Shown here piece by piece: positions 35,121-44,207 of a stretch of DNA of 64,000 nucleotides (the stretch's first letter is position 1; each line of letters begins with the position of its first letter). This DNA comes from Mycobacterium sp. 852002-50816_SCH5313054-b. GTDB taxonomy: Bacteria; Actinomycetota; Actinomycetes; Mycobacteriales; Mycobacteriaceae. The position numbers and the translations under genes were made by a program. Location of the stretch: contig NZ_LZIC01000050.1 of the NCBI RefSeq assembly GCF_001667185.1, positions 1 to 64,000 on the forward strand, read 5' to 3'. The notes under the pieces were generated by a model. That model saw only the letters and a program-made list of their open reading frames with translations. It did no database searches and was not told the origin of the DNA.

Positions 35121-35678
35121 ATGATTGATGAGGCTCTCTTCGACGCGGAAGAGAAAATGGAGAAGGCCGTATCGGTCGCCCGCGACGACCTGTCCACCAT
35201 CCGCACCGGGCGCGCCAACCCGGGCATGTTCAACCGGATCGTGATCGATTACTACGGCACCAACACGCCCATCACCCAGCTGGCCAGCATCAACGTTCCC
35301 GAGGCGCGGCTCGTCGTGATCAAGCCCTACGAGGCCGGTCAGCTGCACGCCATCGAGACGGCCATTCGCAACTCGGACCTGGGCGTCAATCCCACCAACG
35401 ACGGCACCTTGATCCGGGTGGCGGTGCCGCAGCTGACCGAGGAGCGTCGCCGCGAGCTGGTCAAGCAGGCCAAGCACAAGGGTGAGGAGGCGCGGGTGTC
35501 GGTGCGCAACATTCGCCGCAAGGCCATGGAGGAGCTGCACCGCATCCGCAAGGACGGCGAAGCCGGCGAGGACGACGTCGGCCGGGCGGAAAAGGATTTG
35601 GACAAGACCACCCATCAGTACGTCACCCAGATCGATGAGTTGGTCAAGCACAAAGAAGGCGAGCTGCTGGAGGTCTAG
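35121..35678 (+). CDS. frr: Ribosome recycling factor
   Basis: 185 residues, the standard length. tRNA-shaped two-domain protein: [74 protein letters not shown]. With EF-G it splits post-termination ribosomes. ATG 35121 has AGGAG upstream. A short CCCGC-TT-GCGGG hairpin lies ~25 nt before the start and may affect initiation. Confidence 0.98.
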   Translation: MIDEALFDAEEKMEKAVSVARDDLSTIRTGRANPGMFNRIVIDYYGTNTPITQLASINVPEARLVVIKPYEAGQLHAIETAIRNSDLGVNPTNDGTLIRVAVPQLTEERRRELVKQAKHKGEEARVSVRNIRRKAMEELHRIRKDGEAGEDDVGRAEKDLDKTTHQYVTQIDELVKHKEGELLEV

Positions 35679-35699
35679 CGGCCGTTCAGCAACGTATCC

Positions 35700-36623
35700 G
35701 TGGTGACTACCGGCGCAGGCAGCCCGTCCGACGAGCCGCGGCGTGGGTCCCGGGAGGCGACGCAGCAGCCGGCCAAGAAGACTTCGCGGGCCGGGCGCGA
35801 CCTGCGGGCCGCGATCGCGGTGGGCCTCAGCATCGGCGGCGTTCTCGTCGCGACGCTGGTGTTCGCCCCGCGGTGCTGGGTGATCCTGTGCTCGGGGGCG
35901 ATCCTGGTCGCCAGCCATGAGGTGGTGCGGCGACTGCGCGAGGCCGGATACGTCATTCCGCTCATCCCGTTGCTGATCGGCGGGCAGGTCACCCTCTGGC
36001 TGACCTGGCCGTATCGTTCGGCCGGTGCGCTGGCCGGCTTCGGGGCTACCGTGGTGGCCTGCATGGTGTGGCGGCTGTTCCAGCAGGACAACAGCAGGCG
36101 GCCGGAGCCGTTCGCCGGTTCACCCTCGGCGAACTACCTGCGCGACGCGTCCGCCACCGTCTTCCTGGCCGCCTGGGTCCCGCTGTTCGCCTCCTTCGCC
36201 GCCATGCTGGTCTACCCGAAGGACGGCGCCGGGCGGGTGTTCTGCCTGATGATCACCGTCGTCGCCTCCGACGTGGGCGGCTACGCCGTGGGGGTGCTGC
36301 TGGGCAAGCATCCGATGGTCCCGGCGATCAGCCCGAAGAAGTCGTGGGAGGGGCTCGTCGGCTCGCTGGTGTTCGGGATCACGGCCGCGATCCTGACCGC
36401 GACCTTCCTGGCCCACAAACCGATCTGGGTCGGCGCGCTGCTCGGCGTCGTCCTGGTTTTGACGTGCACGCTGGGTGACCTGGTGGAGTCGCAGATCAAG
36501 CGCGACCTCGGGATCAAGGACATGGGCCGGCTGCTGCCCGGTCACGGCGGCCTGATGGACCGGCTCGACGGTGTGCTCCCCTCGGCGGTCGCGGCGTGGA
36601 CGGTGCTGACGCTCGTGCGCTGA
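35700..36623 (+). CDS. cdsA: Phosphatidate cytidylyltransferase
   Basis: 307 residues. It makes CDP-diacylglycerol from phosphatidic acid and CTP for PI, PE and cardiolipin synthesis. A Pro/Ser-rich cytosolic N-terminus precedes about eight membrane helices. The CDS signature SPKKSWEG is followed by [33 protein letters not shown] near the C-terminus. GTG start at 35700 (a second GTG follows immediately). It starts 21 bp after frr. Confidence 0.97.
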   Translation: MVTTGAGSPSDEPRRGSREATQQPAKKTSRAGRDLRAAIAVGLSIGGVLVATLVFAPRCWVILCSGAILVASHEVVRRLREAGYVIPLIPLLIGGQVTLWLTWPYRSAGALAGFGATVVACMVWRLFQQDNSRRPEPFAGSPSANYLRDASATVFLAAWVPLFASFAAMLVYPKDGAGRVFCLMITVVASDVGGYAVGVLLGKHPMVPAISPKKSWEGLVGSLVFGITAAILTATFLAHKPIWVGALLGVVLVLTCTLGDLVESQIKRDLGIKDMGRLLPGHGGLMDRLDGVLPSAVAAWTVLTLVR

Positions 36624-36645
36624 GGTGGCCGATACTGGACGGGTC

Positions 36646-37737
36646 ATGGTCCAACAACTGGTCTTCACCGAATCCCGCCCGGGCAAGCCGCCGCGGCACC
36701 TGGCCGACCTCGACGCCGCGGGCCGCGCGTCGGCCGTCGCGGAGCTGGGCCTGCCGGCTTTTCGCGCCAAGCAGCTCGCGCACCAGTACTACGGCCGGCT
36801 GATCGCCGATCCGCAACAGATGACGGACCTTCCCGCGGCCGTGCGTGACGTGATCGCCCAGGCGATGTTCCCGACGCTGCTCACCGCGGCGGCCGAGGTC
36901 ACCTGTGATGAAGGGCAGACGCGAAAGACGTTGTGGCGGGCCCTCGATGGCGCCACCGTCGAGTCGGTGCTGATGCGTTACCCGGACCGCAACACGGTGT
37001 GCATTTCGTCGCAGGCCGGGTGCGGCATGGCGTGCCCGTTCTGCGCCACCGGCCAGGGCGGGCTGACCCGCAACCTGTCCACCGCCGAAATCTTGGAACA
37101 GGTGCGGGCCGGCGCGGCGGCGCTGCGCGACGACTTCGGGGACCGGTTGTCCAACGTGGTCTTCATGGGCATGGGGGAGCCGCTGGCCAACTACGCCAGG
37201 GTGCTGGCCGCGGTGCGGCGCATCACCGAACCCCCGCCGCACGGCTTCGGCATTTCGGCCCGCTCGGTGACGGTGTCCACGGTGGGCCTGGCCCCGGCGA
37301 TCGGCAAACTCGCCGACGAGCGCCTCGCCGTCACGCTGGCGCTGTCGTTGCACGCGCCCGACGACGAACTGCGCGACACGCTGGTCCCCGTCAACAACCG
37401 GTGGAAGATCGCCGAGGCGCTCGAGGCGGCCCGGTACTACGCGGACGTGACTGGCCGGCGGGTGTCAATCGAGTACGCCCTGATCCGCGACGTCAACGAC
37501 CAGCCCTGGCGGGCCGACCTGCTGGGCAAGCGGCTGCATCGCGCGCTCGGCCCGCTGGTGCACGTGAACCTGATCCCGCTCAACCCGACCCCGGGCAGCG
37601 ACTGGGATGCCAGCCCCAAGGCGGTGGAGCGGGAATTCGTGCGGCGGGTGCGAGCCGCCGGGGTGTCCTGCACGGTGCGGGATACGCGCGGGCGTGAGAT
37701 CAGCGCCGCGTGCGGGCAGCTGGCCGCCGAGCACTGA
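36646..37737 (+). CDS. rlmN: Dual-specificity 23S rRNA/tRNA methyltransferase RlmN
   Basis: 363 residues. Radical-SAM enzyme methylating C2 of A2503 in 23S rRNA and A37 in tRNA. The 4Fe-4S motif C-G-M-A-C-P-F-C has Cys126, Cys130 and Cys133. The methyl-carrier Cys is in [10 protein letters not shown] near the C-terminus. GMGEPLANY and [17 protein letters not shown] are also conserved. ATG 36646 matches the family start; an in-frame upstream ATG lacks support. It follows cdsA by 22 bp. Confidence 0.97.
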   Translation: MVQQLVFTESRPGKPPRHLADLDAAGRASAVAELGLPAFRAKQLAHQYYGRLIADPQQMTDLPAAVRDVIAQAMFPTLLTAAAEVTCDEGQTRKTLWRALDGATVESVLMRYPDRNTVCISSQAGCGMACPFCATGQGGLTRNLSTAEILEQVRAGAAALRDDFGDRLSNVVFMGMGEPLANYARVLAAVRRITEPPPHGFGISARSVTVSTVGLAPAIGKLADERLAVTLALSLHAPDDELRDTLVPVNNRWKIAEALEAARYYADVTGRRVSIEYALIRDVNDQPWRADLLGKRLHRALGPLVHVNLIPLNPTPGSDWDASPKAVEREFVRRVRAAGVSCTVRDTRGREISAACGQLAAEH

Positions 37738-37806
37738 GCCCTCGGGGTGAACCGGGCGGCCCGCCGGTGCGTCTTCAAGGCATAACCCAGCAAACCAGGG
37801 GGTGCC

Positions 37807-38313
37807 ATGATGCTTCGCTTGTTGTCTCCGCTCAAGTTGTTTGCCGCGGCCGTTTTCGCCGCAGCACTGATCTTCGGCCTGGCCGAGGCCCCGCGCTCGG
37901 CGGCCGCCGACGACCGCCTGCAATTCACCGGGACCACGCTCGGCGGCGCGGCGTTCAACGGCGCCAGCCTGCAGGGCAAGCCCGCGGTGCTGTGGTTCTG
38001 GACGCCGTGGTGCCCGTTCTGCAACGCCGAGGCCCCCGGGGTCAGCCAGGTCGCGGCCGCCAACCCGGGCGTCACCTTCGTCGGCGTCGCGGCGCACTCG
38101 GACGTCGGGGCCATGCAGAACTTCGTCTCCAAGTACAACCTGAACTTCACCAACCTCAACGACACCGACGGCTCGATCTGGGCCCGCTACAACGTTCCGT
38201 GGCAGCCGGCCTACGTGTTCTACCGGGCCGACGGCAGCTCGACGTTCGTCAACAACCCCACCGCGGCCATGCCCCAGAGTGAACTGGCCGGCCGGGTGGC
38301 CGCGCTGCGCTGA
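37807..38313 (+). CDS. Secreted thioredoxin-like protein (Mpt53/DsbF-like)
   Basis: 168 residues. Signal peptide at about 1-36 (LLSPLKLFAAAVFAAALIFGLAEA). The thioredoxin fold has active site W-C-P-F-C (Cys69, Cys72), GVAAHSDVGAMQNFV and a cis-Pro segment VPWQPAYVF. In M. tuberculosis Mpt53 (Rv2878c) is an extracytoplasmic disulfide oxidase. The CcdA-like membrane protein gene starts 4 bp after its stop and likely supplies or exchanges electrons with it. Confidence 0.92.
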   Translation: MMLRLLSPLKLFAAAVFAAALIFGLAEAPRSAAADDRLQFTGTTLGGAAFNGASLQGKPAVLWFWTPWCPFCNAEAPGVSQVAAANPGVTFVGVAAHSDVGAMQNFVSKYNLNFTNLNDTDGSIWARYNVPWQPAYVFYRADGSSTFVNNPTAAMPQSELAGRVAALR

Positions 38314-38317
38314 TCGG

Positions 38318-39364
38318 ATGGACCGCGCTCTGGTGGGCCTGGCCTTCGCCGCCGGATTGGTCGCGGCCCTGAACCCCTGCGGGTTTGCCATGCTGCCCGG
38401 ATACCTGCTGCTCGTGGTGCGCGGGCCGCGGTCCCGCGAACGTGCACTCACGGCGAAAAAATCACCGAAATCTCGCCGCCGCTGCACGTTCGGCGCACGG
38501 TACGGGACGGGCCCCCTGGTCCCGCTCGGCCGTGCCCTGGCGGCCACCCTCGGGATGGCGCTGGGCTTCGTGACCGTCTTCGGGTTGTTCGGCGCGCTGA
38601 CCATCTCGGCGGCCAGCACCGTGCAGCGCTACCTGCCCTATGGGACCGTGGTGATCGGGATTGTGCTTGTCGCGCTTGGGGTTTGGCTGCTCTCGGGGCG
38701 GGACCTGACGGCGCTGGCGCCCCGCCCACTCGGCCCGCGGTGGGCCCCGACGGTGCGGCTGGGCTCCATGTATTCGTATGGCGTCAGCTACGCCATCGCC
38801 TCGCTGTCGTGCACCGTCGGGCCGTTCCTGGCGGTCACCGCCGCCGGCGTCAAGGGATCGGTCCTCACGGGCGTCTCGGTCTACCTCGCCTACGTCGCGG
38901 GGCTGACCCTGGTCGTGGGGGTCCTGGCGATCGCCGCGGCCTGCGCCAGCTCGGCGCTGGCCGATCGGCTGCGCCGCGCCCTGCCGTTCGTCAACCGGAT
39001 CAGCGGCGCGCTGCTGGTGCTGGTCGGGCTCTACGTCGGCTACTACGGCGTCTACGAGTTGCGCCTCTTCAACGGTTACGCGAGTCCCGGGGACACGGTG
39101 ATCACCTCGGCCGGCCGGCTGCAGGGCGCGCTGGCCGGCTGGGTTCACCAACACGGCGTCGCGCCCTGGGCGGTGGCCCTGTTCGTGCTGGTGTCCGGGG
39201 CGGTCGCGGCCGCCTGGTATCGCCGGGTGCGGCGGCTACCTGACCCAGCCGCGGCGGCGGCCCCACAGGTCGCGCACCAGAACGAAGAGCGTCAGCGCGG
39301 CAAACCCGATCAGGAACCAGTTCTCGATGTGGCCGACGTGGTTCCCGCGCAGCATGGCCAGTAG
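38318..39364 (+). CDS. CcdA/DsbD-like integral membrane protein with insertion and extended C-terminus
   Basis: 348 residues with about six to seven membrane helices. N-terminal cysteine in AALNPCGFAMLPGYL and a second in ASLSCTVGPFLAV are the redox pair of CcdA-type electron carriers. An extra ~25-residue basic loop (about 40-62) is encoded by a palindromic element at 38437-38492. The last ~45 residues are Gln/Pro/Glu-rich and overlap the convergent gene at 39236-39490 by 129 bp, so the family stop may have been lost. Probably shuttles reducing equivalents to the upstream thioredoxin-like protein. Confidence 0.85.
   Translation: MDRALVGLAFAAGLVAALNPCGFAMLPGYLLLVVRGPRSRERALTAKKSPKSRRRCTFGARYGTGPLVPLGRALAATLGMALGFVTVFGLFGALTISAASTVQRYLPYGTVVIGIVLVALGVWLLSGRDLTALAPRPLGPRWAPTVRLGSMYSYGVSYAIASLSCTVGPFLAVTAAGVKGSVLTGVSVYLAYVAGLTLVVGVLAIAAACASSALADRLRRALPFVNRISGALLVLVGLYVGYYGVYELRLFNGYASPGDTVITSAGRLQGALAGWVHQHGVAPWAVALFVLVSGAVAAAWYRRVRRLPDPAAAAAPQVAHQNEERQRGKPDQEPVLDVADVVPAQHGQ
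38437..38492. repeat. Palindromic element inserted in frame in the CcdA-like gene
   Basis: Left arm CGAACGTGCA-N5-GGCGA (38437-38456), A-rich 16-nt loop, right arm TCGCC-N5-TGCACGTTCG (38473-38492). The outer 10 bp and inner 5 bp pair perfectly. Base composition differs from the gene, and the encoded loop falls between the first two membrane helices. Confidence 0.65.
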
Positions 39365-39490
39365 GAAGATCACGATGACCAGCCCGGTGGCGTGCCAGGT
39401 GCGGTGATTGATCCTGCTCCACCCCCACGCTGCCGACGGCACCTCGGCGACGTCGACGCCGTTGAAGTGCTCCACCTCGGTACTGGCCAC
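39236..39490 (-). CDS. Small conserved membrane protein (Rv2876-like)
   Basis: 84 residues. An N-terminal cytosolic part (ASTEVEHFNGVDVAEVPSAAWGWS) precedes two membrane helices (about 34-50 and 58-75) and a basic end RRRGWVR. Family of unknown function restricted to mycobacteria and relatives, located next to the thioredoxin/CcdA pair. GTG 39490 has AAAGGGA upstream. Its 3' end overlaps the CcdA-like gene. Confidence 0.8.
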   Translation of the reverse strand: MASTEVEHFNGVDVAEVPSAAWGWSRINHRTWHATGLVIVIFLLAMLRGNHVGHIENWFLIGFAALTLFVLVRDLWGRRRGWVR

Positions 39491-39556
39491 GGCGAATCCC
39501 TTTCGTGATCGGCTGGTAGGTGAGATTCTGGCACATCCGCCGCGAGTCCGAGCGGG

Positions 39557-39562
39557 CACAAT
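39557..39562 (+). promoter_or_regulatory. -10-like CACAAT of dxr, leaderless start
   Basis: GGG-CACAAT ends 6 nt before the GTG of dxr. The same hexamer in a GGCACAAT context is ahead of rpsP and rplS. It would place the transcript start on the start codon. Confidence 0.4.
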
Positions 39563-39568
39563 GGGTGA

Positions 39569-40768
39569 GTGACCAACGCGACTACCGAGCGCCGCCTGCG
39601 CGTGCTGGTGCTGGGCAGCACCGGCTCGATCGGCACCCAGGCGCTCGAGGTCATCGCGGCCAACCCGGACCGCTTCCAGGTGGTCGGGCTGGCCGCCGGG
39701 GGGGCCAGCCCCGAGACCGTGGCGCGACAGCGCGCCGAGACGGGGGTCACCAACATCGCCGTCGCCGACGAGCGTGCGGCGCAGCAGGTCGGCGACGTCC
39801 CCTACAGCGGCCCGGAAGCGGTGACCCGGCTGGTCCAGGAGACCGACGCCGACGTCGTCCTCAACGCGCTGGTCGGCGCCCTGGGCCTGCGACCGACGCT
39901 GGCCGCCCTGGACTCCGGGGCCCGGCTGGCCCTGGCCAACAAGGAATCGCTGATCGCCGGCGGTCCGCTGGTGTTGCAGGCGGCGCGGCCGGGCCAGATC
40001 GTGCCCGTCGACTCCGAGCACTCCGCGCTGGCCCAGTGCCTGCGCGGCGGCAGCCCCGACGAGGTCGCCAAGCTGGTGCTGACGGCCTCCGGCGGCCCCT
40101 TCCGCGGCTGGGCCGCCGCGGACCTCGAGGGCGTCACGCCCGAGCAGGCCGGCGCCCACCCCACCTGGTCGATGGGCCCGATGAACACGCTGAACTCGGC
40201 GTCGCTGGTCAACAAGGGGCTCGAGCTCATCGAAACGCACCTGTTGTTCGGCATCGACTACGACCGCATCGAGGTCGTCGTGCACCCCCAGTCGATTGTT
40301 CATTCGATGGTCACCTTCATCGACGGCTCGACCATCGCCCAGGCCAGCCCCCCGGACATGAAGCTGCCCATCTCGTTGGCCCTGGGCTGGCCCCACCGGG
40401 TGGCCGGGGTGGCGGCCTCCTGCGACTTCACCACAGCCTCTAGCTGGGAGTTCGAGCCGCTGGACAGCGAGATTTTCCCCGCCGTCGAGCTGGCCCGCCA
40501 CGCCGGGGTGACCGGCGGCTGCATGACCGCCGTGTACAACGCGGCCAACGAAGAAGCCGCCGCGGCGTTCCTGCGGGGCCGCATCGGGTTCCCCGCCATC
40601 GTCAACACCATCGCCGACGTGCTGCACGCCGCCGACCAATGGGCCCCCAAATTCAGCGAAGTACCGGCTAACGTGGATGAGGTACTCGACGCGCAGCGCT
40701 GGGCAAGGGAGCGGGCGCAGCGTGCGGTCGGAGACGCGAGTGCCCACAAGATCCCCGGAATGGTGTGA
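39569..40768 (+). CDS. dxr: 1-deoxy-D-xylulose 5-phosphate reductoisomerase
   Basis: 399 residues. Second step of the MEP isoprenoid pathway: DXP to MEP with NADPH. NADPH motif [11 protein letters not shown] at about 14-24, then [56 protein letters not shown] and [11 protein letters not shown]. This is the fosmidomycin target family. Followed 19 bp later by rip1, and then ispG, another MEP enzyme. Confidence 0.98.
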   Translation: MTNATTERRLRVLVLGSTGSIGTQALEVIAANPDRFQVVGLAAGGASPETVARQRAETGVTNIAVADERAAQQVGDVPYSGPEAVTRLVQETDADVVLNALVGALGLRPTLAALDSGARLALANKESLIAGGPLVLQAARPGQIVPVDSEHSALAQCLRGGSPDEVAKLVLTASGGPFRGWAAADLEGVTPEQAGAHPTWSMGPMNTLNSASLVNKGLELIETHLLFGIDYDRIEVVVHPQSIVHSMVTFIDGSTIAQASPPDMKLPISLALGWPHRVAGVAASCDFTTASSWEFEPLDSEIFPAVELARHAGVTGGCMTAVYNAANEEAAAAFLRGRIGFPAIVNTIADVLHAADQWAPKFSEVPANVDEVLDAQRWARERAQRAVGDASAHKIPGMV

Positions 40769-40787
40769 GAAAGGTCCTGGCAGCCTG

Positions 40788-42002
40788 ATGATGTTCGTTA
40801 TCGGCATTGTGCTGTTCGCGCTCGCCATCCTGATCTCGGTGGCCCTGCACGAGTGCGGCCACATGTGGGTCGCCCGCGGCACCGGCATGAAGGTGCGGCG
40901 CTATTTCGTCGGCTTCGGGCCCACGCTGTGGTCGACGCGCCGGGGTGAGATCGAGTACGGGGTCAAGGCCATCCCGCTGGGTGGCTTCTGCGACATCGCC
41001 GGCATGACCCCGGTCGAGGACCTGGAGCCCGACGAGACCGACCGCGCGATGTACAAGCAGGCGACCTGGAAGCGGGTCGCGACGCTGTTCGCGGGCCCGG
41101 GGATGAACTTCGTCATCTGCCTGGTGCTGATCTACGGCATCGCGCTCGTCTGGGGGCTGCCCAACCTGCACCCGCCCACTAAGGCCATCGTCGGCGAGAC
41201 CGCTTGTGTCGCACCGGAAGTGGCCCCGGGCAAGGTCGGCGACTGCACCGGGCCCGGTCCGGCGGCGCTGGCCGGGATTCGCTCCGGCGACGTCGTCGTC
41301 AAGGTGGGCGACACCCCGGTGTCCACCTTCGAGGACATGGCCGCGGCCATCCGCAAGCTGCACGGCACCGCTCCCGTCGTCGTCGAGCGCGGCGGCGCCA
41401 CCATCACCACCTACGTCGACGTCACACCCACCCAGCGCTACATCTCGAAGGGCCAGGGCGGCAAGCCCGAACCCACCACGGTCGGTGCCATGGGCGTCGG
41501 CGCCATCAAGACCGCGCCGACGCACTACAACGTCCTGTCGGCGATACCGGCCACCGTCGCCTTCGCCGGCGACCTGACCGCCGAGGTGGGCAAGGCGCTG
41601 GTGACGATCCCGACGAAGGTCGGGGCGCTGGTGCACGCCATCGGCGGCGGGCAGCGCGACCCGCAGACGCCGATGAGCGTGGTCGGCGCCAGCATCATCG
41701 GCGGCGACACCGTCGACCACGGGCTGTGGGTGGCGTTCTGGTTCTTCCTGGCCCAGTTGAACCTCATCCTGGGCGCGATCAACCTGGTGCCGCTGCTGCC
41801 CTTCGACGGCGGCCACATCGCCATCGCCGTGTTCGAGAAGGTCCGCAACCTGATCCGCTCGGCGCGCGGCATGGTCGCGGCGGCGCCGGTGAACTACCTC
41901 AAGCTGATGCCCGCCACGTACGTGGTGCTGGTATTCGTGGTCGGCTACATGCTGCTGACCGTGACCGCCGATCTGGTCAACCCCATCAGGCTTTTCCAGT
42001 AA
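40788..42002 (+). CDS. rip1: Site-2 zinc metalloprotease Rip1 (RseP family)
   Basis: 404 residues. Intramembrane protease that cuts anti-sigma factors (RsdA/RskA/RslA types in M. tuberculosis). First helix with the zinc site H-E-C-G-H at about 21-25, one PDZ domain at about 130-205 ([14 protein letters not shown]), and the third zinc ligand in [12 protein letters not shown]. Same length as M. tuberculosis Rip1. It lies between dxr and ispG, a conserved arrangement. Confidence 0.96.
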   Translation: MMFVIGIVLFALAILISVALHECGHMWVARGTGMKVRRYFVGFGPTLWSTRRGEIEYGVKAIPLGGFCDIAGMTPVEDLEPDETDRAMYKQATWKRVATLFAGPGMNFVICLVLIYGIALVWGLPNLHPPTKAIVGETACVAPEVAPGKVGDCTGPGPAALAGIRSGDVVVKVGDTPVSTFEDMAAAIRKLHGTAPVVVERGGATITTYVDVTPTQRYISKGQGGKPEPTTVGAMGVGAIKTAPTHYNVLSAIPATVAFAGDLTAEVGKALVTIPTKVGALVHAIGGGQRDPQTPMSVVGASIIGGDTVDHGLWVAFWFFLAQLNLILGAINLVPLLPFDGGHIAIAVFEKVRNLIRSARGMVAAAPVNYLKLMPATYVVLVFVVGYMLLTVTADLVNPIRLFQ

Positions 42003-42033
42003 CTGAGAGCCAGTAAGTGAGAGAAGGCAGAGA

Positions 42034-43200
42034 GTGACGATTGGCCTGGGCATGCCGGACGCCCCGGCGCCCACCCTTGCCCCCCGGCGCAAAACGCGGC
42101 AATTGATGGTCCGCGACGTCGGGGTCGGCAGCGACTATCGCATCTCGGTGCAGTCGATGTGCACCACCAAGACGCACGAGGTCAATTCGACGCTGCAACA
42201 GATCGCCGAGCTGACCGCCGCCGGCTGCGACATCGTCCGGGTGGCCTGCCCGCGTCAGGAGGACGCCGACGCGCTGGCCGAGATCGCCCGGCACAGCCAG
42301 ATCCCGGTGATCGCCGACATCCACTTCCAGCCGAAGTACATCTTCGCCGCGATCGACGCCGGCTGCGCCGCGGTGCGGGTAAACCCGGGCAACATCAAGG
42401 AATTCGACGGCCGGGTCGGCGAGGTGGCCAAGGCCGCGGCGGCCGCGGGCATCCCGATCCGCATCGGCGTCAACGCCGGCTCGCTGGACAAGCGGTTCAT
42501 GGAGAAGTACGGCAAGGCGACGCCCGAGGCGCTGGTCGAGTCGGCGCTGTGGGAGGCCTCGCTGTTCGAGGAGCACGGCTTCGGCGACATCAAGATCAGC
42601 GTCAAGCACAACGACCCCGTCGTGATGGTCGCCGCCTACGAGCAGCTGGCCGCCCAGTGCGATTACCCGCTGCACCTGGGCGTCACCGAGGCCGGTCCGG
42701 CGTTCCAGGGCACCGTCAAGTCCGCGGTCGCCTTCGGTGCGTTGCTCTCGCGCGGCATCGGCGACACCATCCGGGTGTCGCTGTCGGCCCCGCCCGTCGA
42801 GGAGGTCAAGGTCGGCACCCAGATCCTCGAGTCGCTCAACCTGCGGCCGCGCGGGCTGGAGATCGTGTCGTGCCCGTCGTGCGGTCGCGCGCAGGTCGAC
42901 GTCTACACCCTGGCCAACGAGGTCACCGCCGGGCTGGACGGTCTCGACGTGCCGCTGCGGGTGGCCGTGATGGGCTGCGTCGTCAACGGCCCGGGGGAGG
43001 CCCGCGAGGCCGACCTGGGCGTCGCGTCCGGAAATGGCAAGGGCCAGATCTTCGTTCGGGGCGAGGTGATCAAGACCGTGCCGGAAGCCCAGATCGTCGA
43101 GACGCTCATCGAGGAGGCCATGCGGCTGGCGGCCGAGATGGGGACCGGTCACGATCCTCAAACAGAAGCGAGCGGTTCGCCGATTGTGACCGTAAGCTGA
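42034..43200 (+). CDS. ispG: 4-hydroxy-3-methylbut-2-enyl diphosphate synthase (flavodoxin/ferredoxin)
   Basis: 388 residues. Penultimate MEP pathway enzyme, turning MEcPP into HMBPP with a 4Fe-4S cluster. TIM-barrel part: [44 protein letters not shown]. The cluster cysteines are in [12 protein letters not shown] and [11 protein letters not shown] at the C-terminal domain. GTG start with a GAGAGAAGG-like site upstream. Also called gcpE. Confidence 0.97.
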   Translation: MTIGLGMPDAPAPTLAPRRKTRQLMVRDVGVGSDYRISVQSMCTTKTHEVNSTLQQIAELTAAGCDIVRVACPRQEDADALAEIARHSQIPVIADIHFQPKYIFAAIDAGCAAVRVNPGNIKEFDGRVGEVAKAAAAAGIPIRIGVNAGSLDKRFMEKYGKATPEALVESALWEASLFEEHGFGDIKISVKHNDPVVMVAAYEQLAAQCDYPLHLGVTEAGPAFQGTVKSAVAFGALLSRGIGDTIRVSLSAPPVEEVKVGTQILESLNLRPRGLEIVSCPSCGRAQVDVYTLANEVTAGLDGLDVPLRVAVMGCVVNGPGEAREADLGVASGNGKGQIFVRGEVIKTVPEAQIVETLIEEAMRLAAEMGTGHDPQTEASGSPIVTVS

Positions 43201-43256
43201 TAGGGGTTTTTGCGTCCCGCACTGATCGTCTTTTCGCACCACAGAGAGTTCCGTAG

Positions 43257-44111
43257 ATGTCGGCTCCGCCCATCATGCGCCTTGTCGGCGAGCGGCGGGT
43301 GTCCGTGGTGCGTGACGCCGCCGCCGTCTGGCGGGTGCTCGACGACGACCCGGTCGGCTCGTGCATGGTCGCGGCCCGGGTGGCCGACCACGGCATCGAC
43401 CCGGATTCGATCGGCGGGGAACTGTGGACCCGCCGCGGGCCGGAGGAGTCGCTGTGCTTCGCCGGTGCCAACCTCATCCCCCTGCGCGGCGCGCCGGCCG
43501 ACCTGAACGCCTTCGCCGACGAGGCGATGAGCGGGACGCGGCGCTGTTCCTCGCTGGTCGGCAGGGCGCACCTGGTAATGCCGATGTGGGAGCGGCTCGA
43601 GTCGGCCTGGGGCCCGGCGCGCGACGTGCGCGACGACCAGCCGCTGATGGCGCTGACCAAGCACCCCAACTGCGACATCGACGTCGGCGTGCGCCAGGTC
43701 CGGCCGGACGAGCTGGACGCCTACCTGGTGGCCGCCGTCGACATGTTCATCGGCGAAGTCGGTGTCGACCCGCGGGTCGGCGACGGAGGCCGCGGCTACC
43801 GGCGGCGGGTGGCCAGCCTGATCGCGGCGGGGCGGGCGTGGGCGCGCTTCGAGCACGGCCAGGTCGTCTTCAAGGCCGAGGTGGGGTCGCAGTCGCCCGG
43901 GGTGGGTCAGATCCAGGGGGTCTGGGTGCACCCGGAGTGGCGTGGCCTGGGCATCGGCACCAGGGGCACCGCGACGGTGGCCGCCGTGATCGTCGGCAGC
44001 GGCCGGATCGCGAGCCTGTACGTGAACAACTTCAACACGGTCGCCCGCGCCGCATACGCGCGTGTGGGCTTCGCCGAGGTCGGCACCTTCGCGACGGTCC
44101 TGCTGGACTGA
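43257..44111 (+). CDS. GNAT family N-acetyltransferase (Rv2867c-like)
   Basis: 284 residues. An N-terminal domain of ~110 residues (DUF4081-like) precedes a GNAT domain with the acetyl-CoA site VWVHPEWRGLGIGTRGTATV at about 220-240 and LYVNNFNTVARAAYARVGF. Acceptor unknown. ATG 43257 follows ispG by 56 bp and is probably in the same transcription unit, as in M. tuberculosis. Confidence 0.9.
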   Translation: MSAPPIMRLVGERRVSVVRDAAAVWRVLDDDPVGSCMVAARVADHGIDPDSIGGELWTRRGPEESLCFAGANLIPLRGAPADLNAFADEAMSGTRRCSSLVGRAHLVMPMWERLESAWGPARDVRDDQPLMALTKHPNCDIDVGVRQVRPDELDAYLVAAVDMFIGEVGVDPRVGDGGRGYRRRVASLIAAGRAWARFEHGQVVFKAEVGSQSPGVGQIQGVWVHPEWRGLGIGTRGTATVAAVIVGSGRIASLYVNNFNTVARAAYARVGFAEVGTFATVLLD

Positions 44112-44207
44112 TCCGCGGGGCCATCGCTCGGCAAGAAGAACGCCATAACGGTTCGGTCTCGGTGTGTCGGCGCCCGTGACGGGGGCGCGGTTATAACATC
44201 TGTACCG

